61,498 bases of DNA from positions 1 to 61,498 of the forward strand of contig CACMHY010000008.1 of NCBI GenBank assembly GCA_902613595.1, written 5' to 3'. Both the position numbers and the translations under genes were made by a program. Each line of letters begins with the position of its first letter. Within the stretch, counting starts at the first letter, position 1. The stretch comes from an uncultured Bacteroidota bacterium. Lineage in GTDB: Bacteria > Bacteroidota > Bacteroidia > Flavobacteriales > Flavobacteriaceae. Of the stretch, positions 16,998 through 27,900 are shown in pieces. Below the pieces are notes generated by a model. The model did no database searches, was not told the origin of the DNA, and saw nothing but the letters and a program-made list of their open reading frames with translations.

Positions 16998-18682
16998 TCT
17001 TGAGACTTTTAATAAAGTTCACACATATAACGATAGTTCTATCTTTTCTTCTTAGTAGTTGTAACAAAACTAAAGATATCAAAGCAGCTGTTGTAAGCGC
17101 ACGTAAAGAAGCCTCTGACATAGGAATATCAGTATTAAATAAAGGTGGTTCTGCATTTGATGCTATGATTGCAACTGATTTAGCCCTTACTGTTTGCTTT
17201 CCAAATGCTGGAAATATTTCAGGAGGTGGGTTTTTAGTCTACAGAACCGCCTCTGGTGAAGTCGGTAGTTTGGATTACAGAGAAAAGGCTCCATTAAGTG
17301 CATATGAGAAAATGTATTTGGATGTAAATGGAGATGTCATCCCTGAAAAAAGCACTCTGGGTGGACTAGCAGTAGGTGTTCCAGGAACAGTTGCAGGTTT
17401 AGTAGAAATACATAGTAAATTTGGTACTTTACCATGGGAAGATCTAGTTAAGCCAGCCATTGATCTTGCGACTAATGGATACATTGTTACCGAAAAACAG
17501 GAAAGAAGTCTTAAAAGTAAGAAAGATGATTTTATTAAAATAAATGGTAATAAAACTTTTTATGCCCAGGAATTTAAGGCAGGTGACACAGTGAAAAATA
17601 TTGCTTTGGCTGAAACTCTAAAGCGTATTTCTAAATATGGTGCTAAAGGTTTTTATCAGGGGCCAGTTGCTGAAGCACTAGTTAAAAGAGTCCGCGAAGC
17701 TGGTGGAATAATTACACATGAAGATTTAATTAAATATAAGCCAGTCTGGAGAGAGCCTTTAAATTTTAGATATAAAAATTTAAATATATACTCCATGGGT
17801 CCACCTTCAAGTGGTGGAATCTGTCTTGGACAAATATTGAAAATGATTGAACCGTATAACATAAATCAATATGATCATAATTCTGAAAAAGCGATACAAC
17901 TTATAGTTGAAGCTGAACGTAGATCATATTCAGACAGAAGCAAATATTTAGGAGATCCAGATTTTAATGAAATACCTTATAATCAATTAATAAGCAATAA
18001 TTATTTAAACAATAGGATGAAATCTTTTACTTTCAATCTCGCTTCTGAGTCAAAAGACATCCAAGCTGGCAAAATTGATTCTAAAGAAAGTGAGGAAACC
18101 ACTCACTATTCGATATTAGATAAAGAAGGAAATGCGGTTGCTGTAACAACCACTCTTAACGGGAGTTATGGATCAAAAGTATTTGTAGAAGATGGAGGAT
18201 ATTTTCTCAATAACGAAATGGACGATTTTAGCATTAAACCTGGATTTGCAAACATGTTCGGTTTAATTGGTAGTAAGAAAAATTCAATAAAACCAGAAAA
18301 AAGAATGCTAAGCTCAATGACACCAACAATAATTTTAAAAGATGATAAACTCTACATGATCCTTGGTACCCCTGGAGGATCTACAATTATTACATCAGTA
18401 CTACAAATAATACTAAATGTTCATGAATTTGGAATGGATATTCAATCTGCAATAAATGCCCCACGCTTCCATCATCAGTGGCTGCCTGACAAAATCGAAT
18501 TCGAAAATGGTGTATTTGATGAGTTGTCCATGAAAAAACTTCAGGATAAAGGCTATGATGTAAAGCAGGAGTATACTAGGGTAATTGGACGAGTAGATGC
18601 AATTTTAATTTCAAAAAGTGGTATTATAACAACCGGTGCTGATCCCCGTGGTGATGATAGAGCATCTCATATTTACCATTGA
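16994..18682 (+). CDS. ggt: Gamma-glutamyltransferase (lipoprotein form)
   Basis: Cleaves gamma-glutamyl bonds such as that of glutathione and transfers the glutamyl group to water or amino acids. The 562-residue precursor has a signal ending in LLSSC, so it is predicted to be a lipidated periplasmic or outer-membrane protein. The self-processing site is TTHYS near residue 369, where the Thr before His would become the nucleophile of the small subunit. GGGFLVYR, MTPTIILKD and TPGGSTI are other conserved parts. The ATG overlaps acpH as ATGA and uvrA follows after 15 bases. Confidence 0.95.
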   Translation: MILRLLIKFTHITIVLSFLLSSCNKTKDIKAAVVSARKEASDIGISVLNKGGSAFDAMIATDLALTVCFPNAGNISGGGFLVYRTASGEVGSLDYREKAPLSAYEKMYLDVNGDVIPEKSTLGGLAVGVPGTVAGLVEIHSKFGTLPWEDLVKPAIDLATNGYIVTEKQERSLKSKKDDFIKINGNKTFYAQEFKAGDTVKNIALAETLKRISKYGAKGFYQGPVAEALVKRVREAGGIITHEDLIKYKPVWREPLNFRYKNLNIYSMGPPSSGGICLGQILKMIEPYNINQYDHNSEKAIQLIVEAERRSYSDRSKYLGDPDFNEIPYNQLISNNYLNNRMKSFTFNLASESKDIQAGKIDSKESEETTHYSILDKEGNAVAVTTTLNGSYGSKVFVEDGGYFLNNEMDDFSIKPGFANMFGLIGSKKNSIKPEKRMLSSMTPTIILKDDKLYMILGTPGGSTIITSVLQIILNVHEFGMDIQSAINAPRFHHQWLPDKIEFENGVFDELSMKKLQDKGYDVKQEYTRVIGRVDAILISKSGIITTGADPRGDDRASHIYH

Positions 18683-18697
18683 TTTTTTAATCATCGC

Positions 18698-21544
18698 ATG
18701 CTAAAAAATAACTACATAAACATTGAGGGAGCTCGCGTTCACAATCTAAAAAATATTGATTTAAAAATTCCTAGAAATAAATTGGTAGTCATTACGGGTC
18801 TCTCTGGCAGTGGAAAATCATCACTTGCATTTGATACAATATACGCAGAAGGACAAAGGCGCTATATGGAAACATTTTCAGCCTATGTTAGACAGTTTTT
18901 AGGCAATATGGAGCGTCCTGAAGTTGATAAAATAGATGGGCTTTCACCAGTAATTGCTATAGAACAAAAAACTACCTCCAAAAGCCCAAGATCAACAGTG
19001 GGAACAATAACAGAATTATATGATTATCTGAGACTGTTGTATGCAAGGATTGGAGTAGCATATAGCTATAAATCAAATCAAAAAATGATCAGTTATTCTG
19101 ATTCACAGATTCAGGAACTTATTATAAAAGAATATTTAAACAAAAAAATATCTCTTCTCGCTCCTATAATTCAATCTAGAAAAGGTCACTACCGAGAGTT
19201 ACTGGATTCCCTTTCAAGACAAGGATTTTCAAAAGTAAGAGTAGATAAGAAAATAATAGACTTAGCACCAGGACTAAAATTAGATCGATACAAAACACAC
19301 GACATAGATTTAGTGATTGATCGTTTTACAGTTAAGGATAATGATGATTTTAAAAAACGTCTTGAAGAGTCAATTAAAACGGCAATGCATTACGGTGATG
19401 GAACCGTATTAATTTCAGATTTAGACAAGGATAATACACGTTATTTCAGTAAAAACCTCATGTGTCCCTCTTCTGGAATTTCATATCCAGTACCAGAACC
19501 AAACACCTTTTCATTCAACTCACCAAAAGGAATGTGTCCCGAATGTAAAGGGTTAGGAATTCAGCATAAAGTAAATCTTAAAAAAATAATCCCAGATGAT
19601 GAGCTATCAATTGCCCAAGGTGGGCTTGCACCACTAGGATCAAAAAAAAATAATTGGACTTATCGTCAAATTGAAACCATAGCAACTTGTTACGGTTTCA
19701 ATTTGACTGACCCAATAAAACTGATTCCAAGTGAGGCAATCTCTGTTATTTTAAAAGGAAGCAAAGAGAAATTTGAAATCCCTTCTAAAAATTTGGGAAT
19801 TACACGGACATATAATATAGATTTTGAAGGATTAGAAAATTACATAAAAAATATTTACACTGAATCACCTACTGCAAGCTTAAAAAGATGGGCAGACGAA
19901 TTCATGGACAAATTTGAATGTGAAAAGTGTTTTGGATCAAGATTAAGAAAAGAAGCACTTAATTTTAGAATTAACAATAAAAATATATTTGAAGTAACCA
20001 AAATGGATTTGGATGATCTCTTCATTTGGATAAATTCACTTCATAAATTTTTGAATGAAAATGAGAAAAAAATTGCTTCAGAAATTATAAAGGAAATTTC
20101 AAATCGATTAGGATTTTTACTAAATGTAGGTTTAAATTATCTGCAACTTAGTAGGTCATCAAAATCTCTTTCTGGGGGAGAGTCCCAAAGAATTAGACTT
20201 GCTACTCAGATTGGATCGCAATTAATGAACGTATTATATATTTTAGACGAACCAAGTATTGGCCTTCACCAAAGGGACAATAAAAGGCTAATTAGCTCCT
20301 TAAATTCGTTAAGGGATTTAGGAAATTCAATTCTAGTAGTGGAACATGATAAAGACATGATGTTAAGCGCAGATTATCTAATTGATATGGGGCCTTTGGC
20401 AGGAAAGAAAGGTGGTTTAGTTATATCCCAAGGGAATCCCAAACAGATTCTTTTAGAAAATACTCTGACTGCAAATTATCTAAATGGTAATTTACAAATT
20501 GATATTCCTAATTTTCGTAGAAAAGGAAACGGCAAAAAAATAAATTTGATTGGTTGCTCGGGAAATAATTTAAAAAATATAAATATTGAGTTTCCTCTTG
20601 GTGTAATGATAGGGATAACAGGAGTTTCAGGGAGTGGAAAATCTTCTTTGATCAATGAAACACTGTATCCTGCAATAAGCAATTATCTATACAATTCGTT
20701 TAAAGCTCCTCTTTCTTATGAAAATATCACAGGACTTGAAAATATTGATAAAATAGTTGACGTAAATCAAAGTCCAATAGGAAAGACCCCTAGAAGCAAT
20801 CCTGTCACATATTGTGGCGCTTTTAGTGAAATCAGAAGTTTATTTACAAAAACCCCAGAAGCACAAATTAGAGGTTATAAGCCAGGTAGATTTAGTTTTA
20901 ATGTAATTGGTGGCCGTTGCGAAAATTGTCAAGGTGGCGGAATGAAAATAATTGAAATGAATTTTTTACCGGATGTTCATGTTGAATGTGAAAGTTGCCA
21001 TGGTAGGAGATTTAACCGTGAAACACTTGAAATCAGATATAAAGGCAAATCTATTTCAGACGTTCTTGAAATGTCAATAAATGAAGCTTGTGATTTTTTT
21101 AAACCAATTCCAAAAATATATAGAAAACTGAGAGCATTAAAGGAAGTTGGCTTAGGCTATATTAATTTAGGACAACCTTCTACAACACTATCAGGTGGAG
21201 AAGCACAAAGAGTGAAACTTGCTTCTGAACTTTCCAAAAAAGATACAGGTAATACGCTCTTTATTTTAGATGAGCCCACAACTGGACTTCATTTTGAAGA
21301 CATACGTGTTCTTCTAGGAATTTTAAATATTTTGGTTGACAAGGGAAATACTGTTATGATTATCGAGCATAACCTTGATGTAATTAAGCAGGCTGATTAT
21401 ATTTTTGACATAGGACCTGAGGGGGGAAGAAATGGTGGAAAATTGGTATGTAAAGGCACCCCAGAAGAGCTAATACTAAATCAAGAAAGTCATACTGCAA
21501 AGTTCTTAAAAAAAGAGTTAGAATCTAAATACATAACTACTTGA
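18698..21544 (+). CDS. uvrA: Excinuclease ABC subunit A
   Basis: DNA damage recognition ATPase of nucleotide excision repair. The 948 residues contain two ABC modules. The first Walker A is [14 protein letters not shown] near residue 31 and the second is [14 protein letters not shown] near residue 645. ABC signatures [12 protein letters not shown] and [12 protein letters not shown] are both present, as are the zinc modules ([34 protein letters not shown]). Length and order match the family. It is two bases upstream of the peptidase-like gene and so probably cotranscribed with it. Confidence 0.98.
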   Translation: MLKNNYINIEGARVHNLKNIDLKIPRNKLVVITGLSGSGKSSLAFDTIYAEGQRRYMETFSAYVRQFLGNMERPEVDKIDGLSPVIAIEQKTTSKSPRSTVGTITELYDYLRLLYARIGVAYSYKSNQKMISYSDSQIQELIIKEYLNKKISLLAPIIQSRKGHYRELLDSLSRQGFSKVRVDKKIIDLAPGLKLDRYKTHDIDLVIDRFTVKDNDDFKKRLEESIKTAMHYGDGTVLISDLDKDNTRYFSKNLMCPSSGISYPVPEPNTFSFNSPKGMCPECKGLGIQHKVNLKKIIPDDELSIAQGGLAPLGSKKNNWTYRQIETIATCYGFNLTDPIKLIPSEAISVILKGSKEKFEIPSKNLGITRTYNIDFEGLENYIKNIYTESPTASLKRWADEFMDKFECEKCFGSRLRKEALNFRINNKNIFEVTKMDLDDLFIWINSLHKFLNENEKKIASEIIKEISNRLGFLLNVGLNYLQLSRSSKSLSGGESQRIRLATQIGSQLMNVLYILDEPSIGLHQRDNKRLISSLNSLRDLGNSILVVEHDKDMMLSADYLIDMGPLAGKKGGLVISQGNPKQILLENTLTANYLNGNLQIDIPNFRRKGNGKKINLIGCSGNNLKNINIEFPLGVMIGITGVSGSGKSSLINETLYPAISNYLYNSFKAPLSYENITGLENIDKIVDVNQSPIGKTPRSNPVTYCGAFSEIRSLFTKTPEAQIRGYKPGRFSFNVIGGRCENCQGGGMKIIEMNFLPDVHVECESCHGRRFNRETLEIRYKGKSISDVLEMSINEACDFFKPIPKIYRKLRALKEVGLGYINLGQPSTTLSGGEAQRVKLASELSKKDTGNTLFILDEPTTGLHFEDIRVLLGILNILVDKGNTVMIIEHNLDVIKQADYIFDIGPEGGRNGGKLVCKGTPEELILNQESHTAKFLKKELESKYITT

Positions 21545-21545
21545 G

Positions 21546-24371
21546 ATGGATTATAAATTCAAGTTTCTTTTTTATATATGTGCATGTTTACTCCAATTAA
21601 AAGCAATATCTCAAACAACCTATAATATTGACAGTGAATTAGATTCAAACGAAAAAGTATTAACAATTTCCCAAACAATTTCATTTAAAAACACTTCAAA
21701 TAGTAAACTTGACAAATTATATTTGAATGACTGGGCTAATTCATACGAAGGCACAGAGTCTCAGCTTGTAAACCATTTGGCAAACCAATTTAATCGCAGT
21801 TTTTATTTTAGTGCAAAAAATAAACTTGGCTACACTGAAATTGAAAATATAAACAATGAAAATAAATCCTTAAGGTGGTCAAGGCTTGAGAATCAGCTTG
21901 ACATAGTTGAAGTAAAACTTATTGAAGCCATAAATCCAGGTGATATAATAGATATTTCAATAAAATATAAAGTCAAACTACCAGATGATAAATTTACTGG
22001 GTATGGTATAAATTCGAATAATAAAATATTCTTCAGAGATTTTTTTATAAGTGTTAGCCCCTTCAAAAAAGGGGACTGGATATTACAAAGTAATCTTGGA
22101 CTTAGGGACAATAGTAACCCTCCATCAAATTATTTTATTAATTGGAAATATCCTAAAAACTACAATTTAGTCACTAACTTAACTAACGTTTCAACAAAAA
22201 ATCAAAGTGGGAATTTAGTTTTAAGCCAATTTGAAGCTGCAGAATTATCAAGCCCTGAGTTTATTTTTAATGAAAAAAATGACTTTCAAAAGATAGTATT
22301 TGATGACGGATTTGTAATTGTAACCGATATTTTACCTAAAAAAAATGGAAAAGTTGAGCTAGAGAAATCTTTGCAAAAAATTTATTCATTTACAAAAACC
22401 ATTTTAGGGCCATTGAAAAATTATAAATTATTAGTTCTAAGAAAAGACTATGCCAAAAACCCTTTAGTAGGTATAAGCGAAGCATTTTCATTTTTGAAGC
22501 CATTTAGTGAAGAATTTATTTTTGAAACAAAATTTATTAAAGCTTTTTTAGCCTCTTATTTACACGAGCTTTTAGAAATAAACAAGAGAAAAGATCATTG
22601 GATTCCAGGGGGTATTCAAACATACACAATGATGAAATATATTGAAAAGTTTTATCCTGAAACTAAATTTCTTGGTGCCTTGAAAGACTTTAAAATTTTA
22701 GGAATCCCCCTATTTAAAGGATATAGTGCACCTAAAATTGGGTTTAATGAAAGTTTCTCATTTATATATGAATTTGGCGAACATGCAAATAATCAACAAT
22801 CCGACACACTAGGCAGAGAAAAGTTAACAAAATCCAATGAGCTTTATACCTCACCATATCACGTTGGATCAGGTTTATTTTATTTAGATCAATTTTTAGG
22901 TAAAAGAATTTTAGAAGAAAGTTTGTATGAATATACCTTGAGTAGAGGTGTACAGTCATTAAAAACAATTTTGGAAAATAAATCCAATAAAAATTTAAAT
23001 TGGTTTTTTAATGACTATCTATCTGACAGAGAAGCATTTGATCTCCATATAAAAAATACTACAAAAAATAAAACTACAACGTCAATAACTATTAGTGAAA
23101 AGAATAAAAGAGAATTACCATTTAAGTTAGATTTCATTAAAAATGACAGCATCTTAAAAGAGCATTGGTATTTTCATTCAGGAAATGACTCTATATTTAA
23201 ATTTAAAAATGGGGAATATGATTTCGTAGCAATAAATTCTAATCGATACTTACCTGAAAAGAACAGAAAAAATAACTGGAAATACTTGCGTTCATCTCAC
23301 GGTATAAAACCACTTAAGTTGACCTTTTATGGTGACAGTGAGAACCTTAAACGAAATCAACTATTTTATCACCCAATATCAGACTTTAACGTTTATGATG
23401 GATTTACTGCTGGAATGAGGATTTATAATACAAGAGTAAAAAATCAACCTTTTGAACTTGATGTTCATCCCCAATACTCTTTTAAAGAGGATGATTACGT
23501 TGGATTTTTTAGAACCCGTTATCGATTCATTAATCATAAAAGTAAAAATTATCTTAATCAGGCATTCATAACTGGAAAAAGTTATCATTATAACACAAAT
23601 TTGAGATACACCTCTATACAACCCTCATTTTCAATGTATTTTAGACCTTTAGATTTGAGATCAAATAAGAGGCAGCTGTTTAATGTTTCATGGTACAACG
23701 TTTTTAGGGAACGAGATCCTGAAATTGAAGTAAATCCAGATTATAGTGTTCTAAGTTTACTTCATCGATACAACAATTCAGATGCTGTTAATGTTTTTTC
23801 AACAACATCAAATATTGAAGTCTCTGGAAAATTTGGTAAAATTCATTTTACAAGCCAATACAGGAAATTATTTCCTAGTGGACGTCAATTTTCAATTCGT
23901 TTTTTTGCTGGAAAATTTATTTGGCATAATACACTTGAAACCCAATTTTTTGATTTCAATCTAAATCGTTCACCTGATTACCTATTTAGATATGATTATT
24001 TAGGCAGATCAGATGAGACTGGTATTTGGAGCCAACAATTTGTTCCTGCAGAAGGTGGATTTAAATCATTTTTTGATGAGTCCTCATCAAATAATTACAT
24101 GATATCAATTAACGCATCGATAGGAATCTGGAAATGGATTGAGCTTTACGGTGACGTAGGAACTTTGAAAAACCAAGGGCGTAATTCTATAATTTATTTT
24201 GATTCTGGAATTAAATTTAATCTTGTTCAAGATTATTTTGAACTATTTTTCCCTCTTTACTCTTCAAATGGTTTCGAACCATCACAAGACTTCTACTCAA
24301 CAAAAATTAGATTTCTGTTTTACCCTAGATTAAGTACATTAAGTAGTCTTTTCACTCGAAAATGGTTTTAA
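21546..24371 (+). CDS. M1-peptidase-like protein with degenerate zinc site, fused to a probable outer-membrane beta-barrel
   Basis: A 941-residue protein with a signal peptide (to about residue 22, LKAISQ). Residues about 25-560 resemble the gluzincin M1 fold: an N-terminal beta domain, then a helical region with YLHELLEIN and DHWIPGGIQTY where M1 enzymes have HEXXH and WLNEG-TY. Here the second zinc His is Glu (HELLE) and the third-ligand Glu is Gly, and the spacing is shorter, so zinc peptidase activity looks lost. From about residue 600 the sequence is amphipathic beta-strand, rich in aromatic and Arg/Tyr alternation, and ends RKWF; this fits an outer-membrane barrel. Function unknown. It follows uvrA after one base. 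Confidence 0.7.
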   Translation: MDYKFKFLFYICACLLQLKAISQTTYNIDSELDSNEKVLTISQTISFKNTSNSKLDKLYLNDWANSYEGTESQLVNHLANQFNRSFYFSAKNKLGYTEIENINNENKSLRWSRLENQLDIVEVKLIEAINPGDIIDISIKYKVKLPDDKFTGYGINSNNKIFFRDFFISVSPFKKGDWILQSNLGLRDNSNPPSNYFINWKYPKNYNLVTNLTNVSTKNQSGNLVLSQFEAAELSSPEFIFNEKNDFQKIVFDDGFVIVTDILPKKNGKVELEKSLQKIYSFTKTILGPLKNYKLLVLRKDYAKNPLVGISEAFSFLKPFSEEFIFETKFIKAFLASYLHELLEINKRKDHWIPGGIQTYTMMKYIEKFYPETKFLGALKDFKILGIPLFKGYSAPKIGFNESFSFIYEFGEHANNQQSDTLGREKLTKSNELYTSPYHVGSGLFYLDQFLGKRILEESLYEYTLSRGVQSLKTILENKSNKNLNWFFNDYLSDREAFDLHIKNTTKNKTTTSITISEKNKRELPFKLDFIKNDSILKEHWYFHSGNDSIFKFKNGEYDFVAINSNRYLPEKNRKNNWKYLRSSHGIKPLKLTFYGDSENLKRNQLFYHPISDFNVYDGFTAGMRIYNTRVKNQPFELDVHPQYSFKEDDYVGFFRTRYRFINHKSKNYLNQAFITGKSYHYNTNLRYTSIQPSFSMYFRPLDLRSNKRQLFNVSWYNVFRERDPEIEVNPDYSVLSLLHRYNNSDAVNVFSTTSNIEVSGKFGKIHFTSQYRKLFPSGRQFSIRFFAGKFIWHNTLETQFFDFNLNRSPDYLFRYDYLGRSDETGIWSQQFVPAEGGFKSFFDESSSNNYMISINASIGIWKWIELYGDVGTLKNQGRNSIIYFDSGIKFNLVQDYFELFFPLYSSNGFEPSQDFYSTKIRFLFYPRLSTLSSLFTRKWF

Positions 24372-24448
24372 TATTCAAAATTAAATCTCTTTTTAATTTC
24401 ACTATATCGTAATTTAAGGCATCCTTTTTTTGTATTTTGCAAGAGCTT

Positions 24449-26869
24449 ATGAGTGTTGAAAATAAAGATGAAGAAATTAAGATTTCGTATAAAGACTTTA
24501 AAAGTCAAGTTATTTCCGATTATAAGATTGCAGTAACTAGCAGAGAATGTAGTATTCTTGGCAGAAGAGAAGTTTTTTCAGGGAAAGGAAAATTTGGAAT
24601 TTTTGGCGATGGAAAGGAATTACCTCAGCTGGCCTTGAACCATTTTTTTAAAAAAGGGGATTATAGAGCAGGATATTATCGTGACCAGACTCTTCTTATG
24701 GCGCAGGGACTCCTCAGTGTTTCAAATATTTTTGCATCTCTATATGCTGACCTAGATTTAAAAAGAGAACCCATGTCTGGAGGAAGGCAAATGGGTGGTC
24801 ACTTTATGACTGCAAATAAAAATCAAAGTAATGAATGGTTGAATTTATTAAAAATCAAAAATCATAGTGGCGATATCTCGCCAACAGGTTCCCAGATGCC
24901 AAGATTGTTAGGTCTTGCTCAGGCATCAAAAATTTACAGAAACCTTAAAATTAAAAACAGTAAAAATTTTTCTGATAAAGGAAATGAAATTGCATGGGGA
25001 ACAATCGGAAATGCAAGCACTAGTGAGGGCATGTTTTTTGAAGCTATAAATGCAGCAGGTGTTCTTCAGGTTCCCATGGTAATAAGCATATGGGATGATG
25101 GCTATGGAATTTCTGTGTCAAATGAAGAACAAACAACAAAACAAAGTATCTCTGAAGCTCTAAAGGGCTTTCAAAGAACCAATGCTGAAAAAGGTTTTGA
25201 AATATTATCAGTCAATGGTTGGGATTACTTAAGCCTAATAGAGACATATAATTTTGCTTCGAAAATTGCAAGGAATGAACATGTTCCAGTCTTGATTCAC
25301 GTCAAAGAATTAACACAGCCATTAGGGCACTCATCATCAGGATCACATGAAAGATATAAATCCAAATCACGCCTCGAGTGGGAAAAAATATATGACTGTA
25401 ACCTTAAAATGAGGGAATGGATAATAAATGAAGGTATAGCTACTGAATTAGAAATAGAGAATATAGAAAAACAAATTGTAAGTGATGTTAGGAATACAAG
25501 ACGTGAAGCATGGAATAACTATCAGTCTCCAATTATCAAGGAAAAGGAAAATTTGGTAAAATTTGAATCAACACTTAAAAAAATTACACATAATGACCCA
25601 CATATACACTTAATTTATTCTCAATTAGAAAAAATTGAAGAAATTGGATATAAGGATCTTATATCTGCTGGTAGAAAAATTAATCTAGTTCTTGCAAAGT
25701 ATGATTACAGTGGATTTGAGAGTTACATAAAATGGTTTAAGGAGTTATATGAATTTGTATCAAATAAAATTTCATCGAATTTATATAGCCATCCTTTAAA
25801 AGATTTGGAAAAGATTAATTGCACTAAACCAATTTTTGAAAAAGAATCAAAAATGGTAGATGGTAGAATAATCATAAGAGACAATTTTGACAAATTATTT
25901 ACAAAATATGACAATCTTATTATGTTTGGAGAAGATGTTGGAAAAATTGGCGACGTTAATCAGGGGATGGAAGGGATGCAGAAAAAATACGGTAAATATA
26001 GAGTTTCGGATACAGGTATTAGGGAAACAACAATTATAGGACAGGGAATTGGATTAGCATATCGTGGACTTCGTCCAATAGCAGAAATTCAATATTTAGA
26101 TTATATTCTTTATTGCTTACAAATATTAAGTGATGATTTAGCTACAATGAGTTATAGAACTGTTGGGCAGCAGTTTGCCCCATTAATAATTAGAACTAGA
26201 GGCCATCGTTTAGAGGGAATTTGGCATTCAGGATCTCAAATGGGTGGACTTATTAATTTACTTCAAGGTATTTATATTTTGACTCCTCGGAATATGACTC
26301 AAGCTGCTGGTTTTTATAACATGCTAATGAAGATCAAACAACCAGCTATAGTGATTGAATCTCTAAATGGATATCGGATTAAAGAAAAATTACCCAAAAA
26401 TTTGGGAGAATTTACAATTCCTCTAGGTGAAATTGAAACTATTTTAGAGGGAGAGGATATCACAATAATATCTTATGGATCGACATTAAGACTTGTTATG
26501 AATACGGCAAAAAGATTATTGCAGGAAGGAATTTCGGCAGAAATAATCGATTTACAAAGTTTAATACCATTTGATTTAAAAAATCAAATCAAAGAAAGTA
26601 TAACTAAAACAAATCGCTTATTGATTGTTGATGAAGATGTACCTGGTGGGGCTTCGGGTTATATATTACAACAACTAGTTGATAAGCAAAATATATTTAA
26701 TTTACTAGACTCAGCTCCAAAATTATTAACCGCAACTGCACATAGGCCTGCATACGGGGGTGATGGTGATTATTTTTCGAAACCTTCGGAAGATGATATT
26801 TTTGAAGCCGCATACGAAATTATGAATGATTCTAAACCTTGTAAGTACCCACTCATATCTTATAAATAA
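24449..26869 (+). CDS. Fused alpha+beta 2-oxoacid dehydrogenase E1 (branched-chain/2-oxoisovalerate type)
   Basis: Thiamine-diphosphate E1 component with alpha and beta subunits in one 806-residue chain. The alpha part (about 1-400) has the stretch GNASTSEGMFFEAINAAG and then DDGYGIS, the place of the GDG...N thiamine motif, here with Asn after Gly. The beta part (about 470-806) begins near DNFDKLFTKYDNLIMFGEDVG and carries LIIRTRGHR and the C-terminal LLIVDEDVPGGASGYI. Relatives in Bacteroidota are annotated as branched-chain 2-oxoacid dehydrogenase; no E2 or E3 gene lies nearby, so the substrate stays uncertain. I chose the ATG at 24449 over a TTG 12 bases earlier. A TATTTTG box ends nine bases before it. 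Confidence 0.9.
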   Translation: MSVENKDEEIKISYKDFKSQVISDYKIAVTSRECSILGRREVFSGKGKFGIFGDGKELPQLALNHFFKKGDYRAGYYRDQTLLMAQGLLSVSNIFASLYADLDLKREPMSGGRQMGGHFMTANKNQSNEWLNLLKIKNHSGDISPTGSQMPRLLGLAQASKIYRNLKIKNSKNFSDKGNEIAWGTIGNASTSEGMFFEAINAAGVLQVPMVISIWDDGYGISVSNEEQTTKQSISEALKGFQRTNAEKGFEILSVNGWDYLSLIETYNFASKIARNEHVPVLIHVKELTQPLGHSSSGSHERYKSKSRLEWEKIYDCNLKMREWIINEGIATELEIENIEKQIVSDVRNTRREAWNNYQSPIIKEKENLVKFESTLKKITHNDPHIHLIYSQLEKIEEIGYKDLISAGRKINLVLAKYDYSGFESYIKWFKELYEFVSNKISSNLYSHPLKDLEKINCTKPIFEKESKMVDGRIIIRDNFDKLFTKYDNLIMFGEDVGKIGDVNQGMEGMQKKYGKYRVSDTGIRETTIIGQGIGLAYRGLRPIAEIQYLDYILYCLQILSDDLATMSYRTVGQQFAPLIIRTRGHRLEGIWHSGSQMGGLINLLQGIYILTPRNMTQAAGFYNMLMKIKQPAIVIESLNGYRIKEKLPKNLGEFTIPLGEIETILEGEDITIISYGSTLRLVMNTAKRLLQEGISAEIIDLQSLIPFDLKNQIKESITKTNRLLIVDEDVPGGASGYILQQLVDKQNIFNLLDSAPKLLTATAHRPAYGGDGDYFSKPSEDDIFEAAYEIMNDSKPCKYPLISYK

Positions 26870-26877
26870 AGCTAGTT

Positions 26878-27873
26878 TCAAATCGAAAAAAGTTTTATAA
26901 CTAATTCTTCAAGAATTGTGGTGTTTTTTTTATTTAAGCCCCCTATACCTTTCGATTCTAAATCAGCTTTCATAATATATTCGAGTGCCTGCGAGATCTG
27001 TTTTACCGAGAATCTTTCTGCAGCCTTTTTGTATTCACCAAAAAAATAAGGGTTTATACCAACTTTACTCATTTCATTACCACCACTTTTCACCAGAATT
27101 AGTTTTTGAAAGTAATTATGCAGTGCCCCCAATACAAGGAAAACAGGGTTTTCTCGAGGATTAGTATTCAAAAACTTTGTAATTTGAAATGCTTTTGTAA
27201 AATGGCCCATACCGATAGCATTCTGTAATTCAAAAGTATTATAATCTTTACTAATACCAATATATTTCTCAATATGTTGTTTATCTACTGTTTCACTTTC
27301 TGAAACTATTATTTTCAGTTTTTTCAATTCACTATCCAGTCTACTTAAATTATTTCCAATATTTGAGACTAGTAATTCAATCGCATGGGGAGAGATATCT
27401 AATTTAATATTGGAAGCATTTAATTTGATCCAATTAAATAGTTGATTATCGCTTACGCCTTTAAAATTTACACATTTACCATACATTTCAGCATTTTTAT
27501 ATAGCTTTTTTCTTTTATCAAATTCTTTATTTTTGTAACAAAAAATAATTATTGAATGATTAGAGGGCTGAGAAACGTAATTTGCAAGATAATCATACTC
27601 GCTGGCACGCATATTTTGAGCTTCTTTAACTAGTATGAGATTGTATTTTGATAACATCGGGAAACGCCTTGCAGATTCAATTATATCAGATGCTCTAGTG
27701 TCTTGGCCAAAAAATGTTGTAAAGTCAAACTCTTTGGAAGCTTCTTGAACAATTTTATTTACAAGAATGGATGAAATAGAGTCTATAAAGTAAGTTTCTT
27801 TTCCCGATAAAAGATAAAAAGGTGAATATTCCTCCTTTTTGATATTCGACAGTATTTTATTGTAGTCTTGCAT
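26878..27873 (-). CDS. holA: DNA polymerase III delta subunit
   Basis: Clamp-loader subunit that opens the beta clamp. The 331-residue protein matches HolA throughout: YLLSGKETYFID at the start of the AAA+-like domain (no functional Walker A, as usual for delta), a central helical lid, and the C-terminal collar domain with FLVLGALHNYFQKLIL. It is divergent from the HsdR_N-type gene with about 27 bases between starts, and converges on the fused E1 with eight bases between stops. The beta clamp gene itself is in this window at 39464. Confidence 0.93.
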   Translation of the reverse strand: MQDYNKILSNIKKEEYSPFYLLSGKETYFIDSISSILVNKIVQEASKEFDFTTFFGQDTRASDIIESARRFPMLSKYNLILVKEAQNMRASEYDYLANYVSQPSNHSIIIFCYKNKEFDKRKKLYKNAEMYGKCVNFKGVSDNQLFNWIKLNASNIKLDISPHAIELLVSNIGNNLSRLDSELKKLKIIVSESETVDKQHIEKYIGISKDYNTFELQNAIGMGHFTKAFQITKFLNTNPRENPVFLVLGALHNYFQKLILVKSGGNEMSKVGINPYFFGEYKKAAERFSVKQISQALEYIMKADLESKGIGGLNKKNTTILEELVIKLFSI

Positions 27874-27900
27874 CTAAGAATTTTATCGCAACTTTATACC

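Noticed and set aside
22546-22650. Active M1 aminopeptidase annotation
   Set aside because: HELLE and WIPGG lack two of three zinc ligands, so I report only the fold resemblance.
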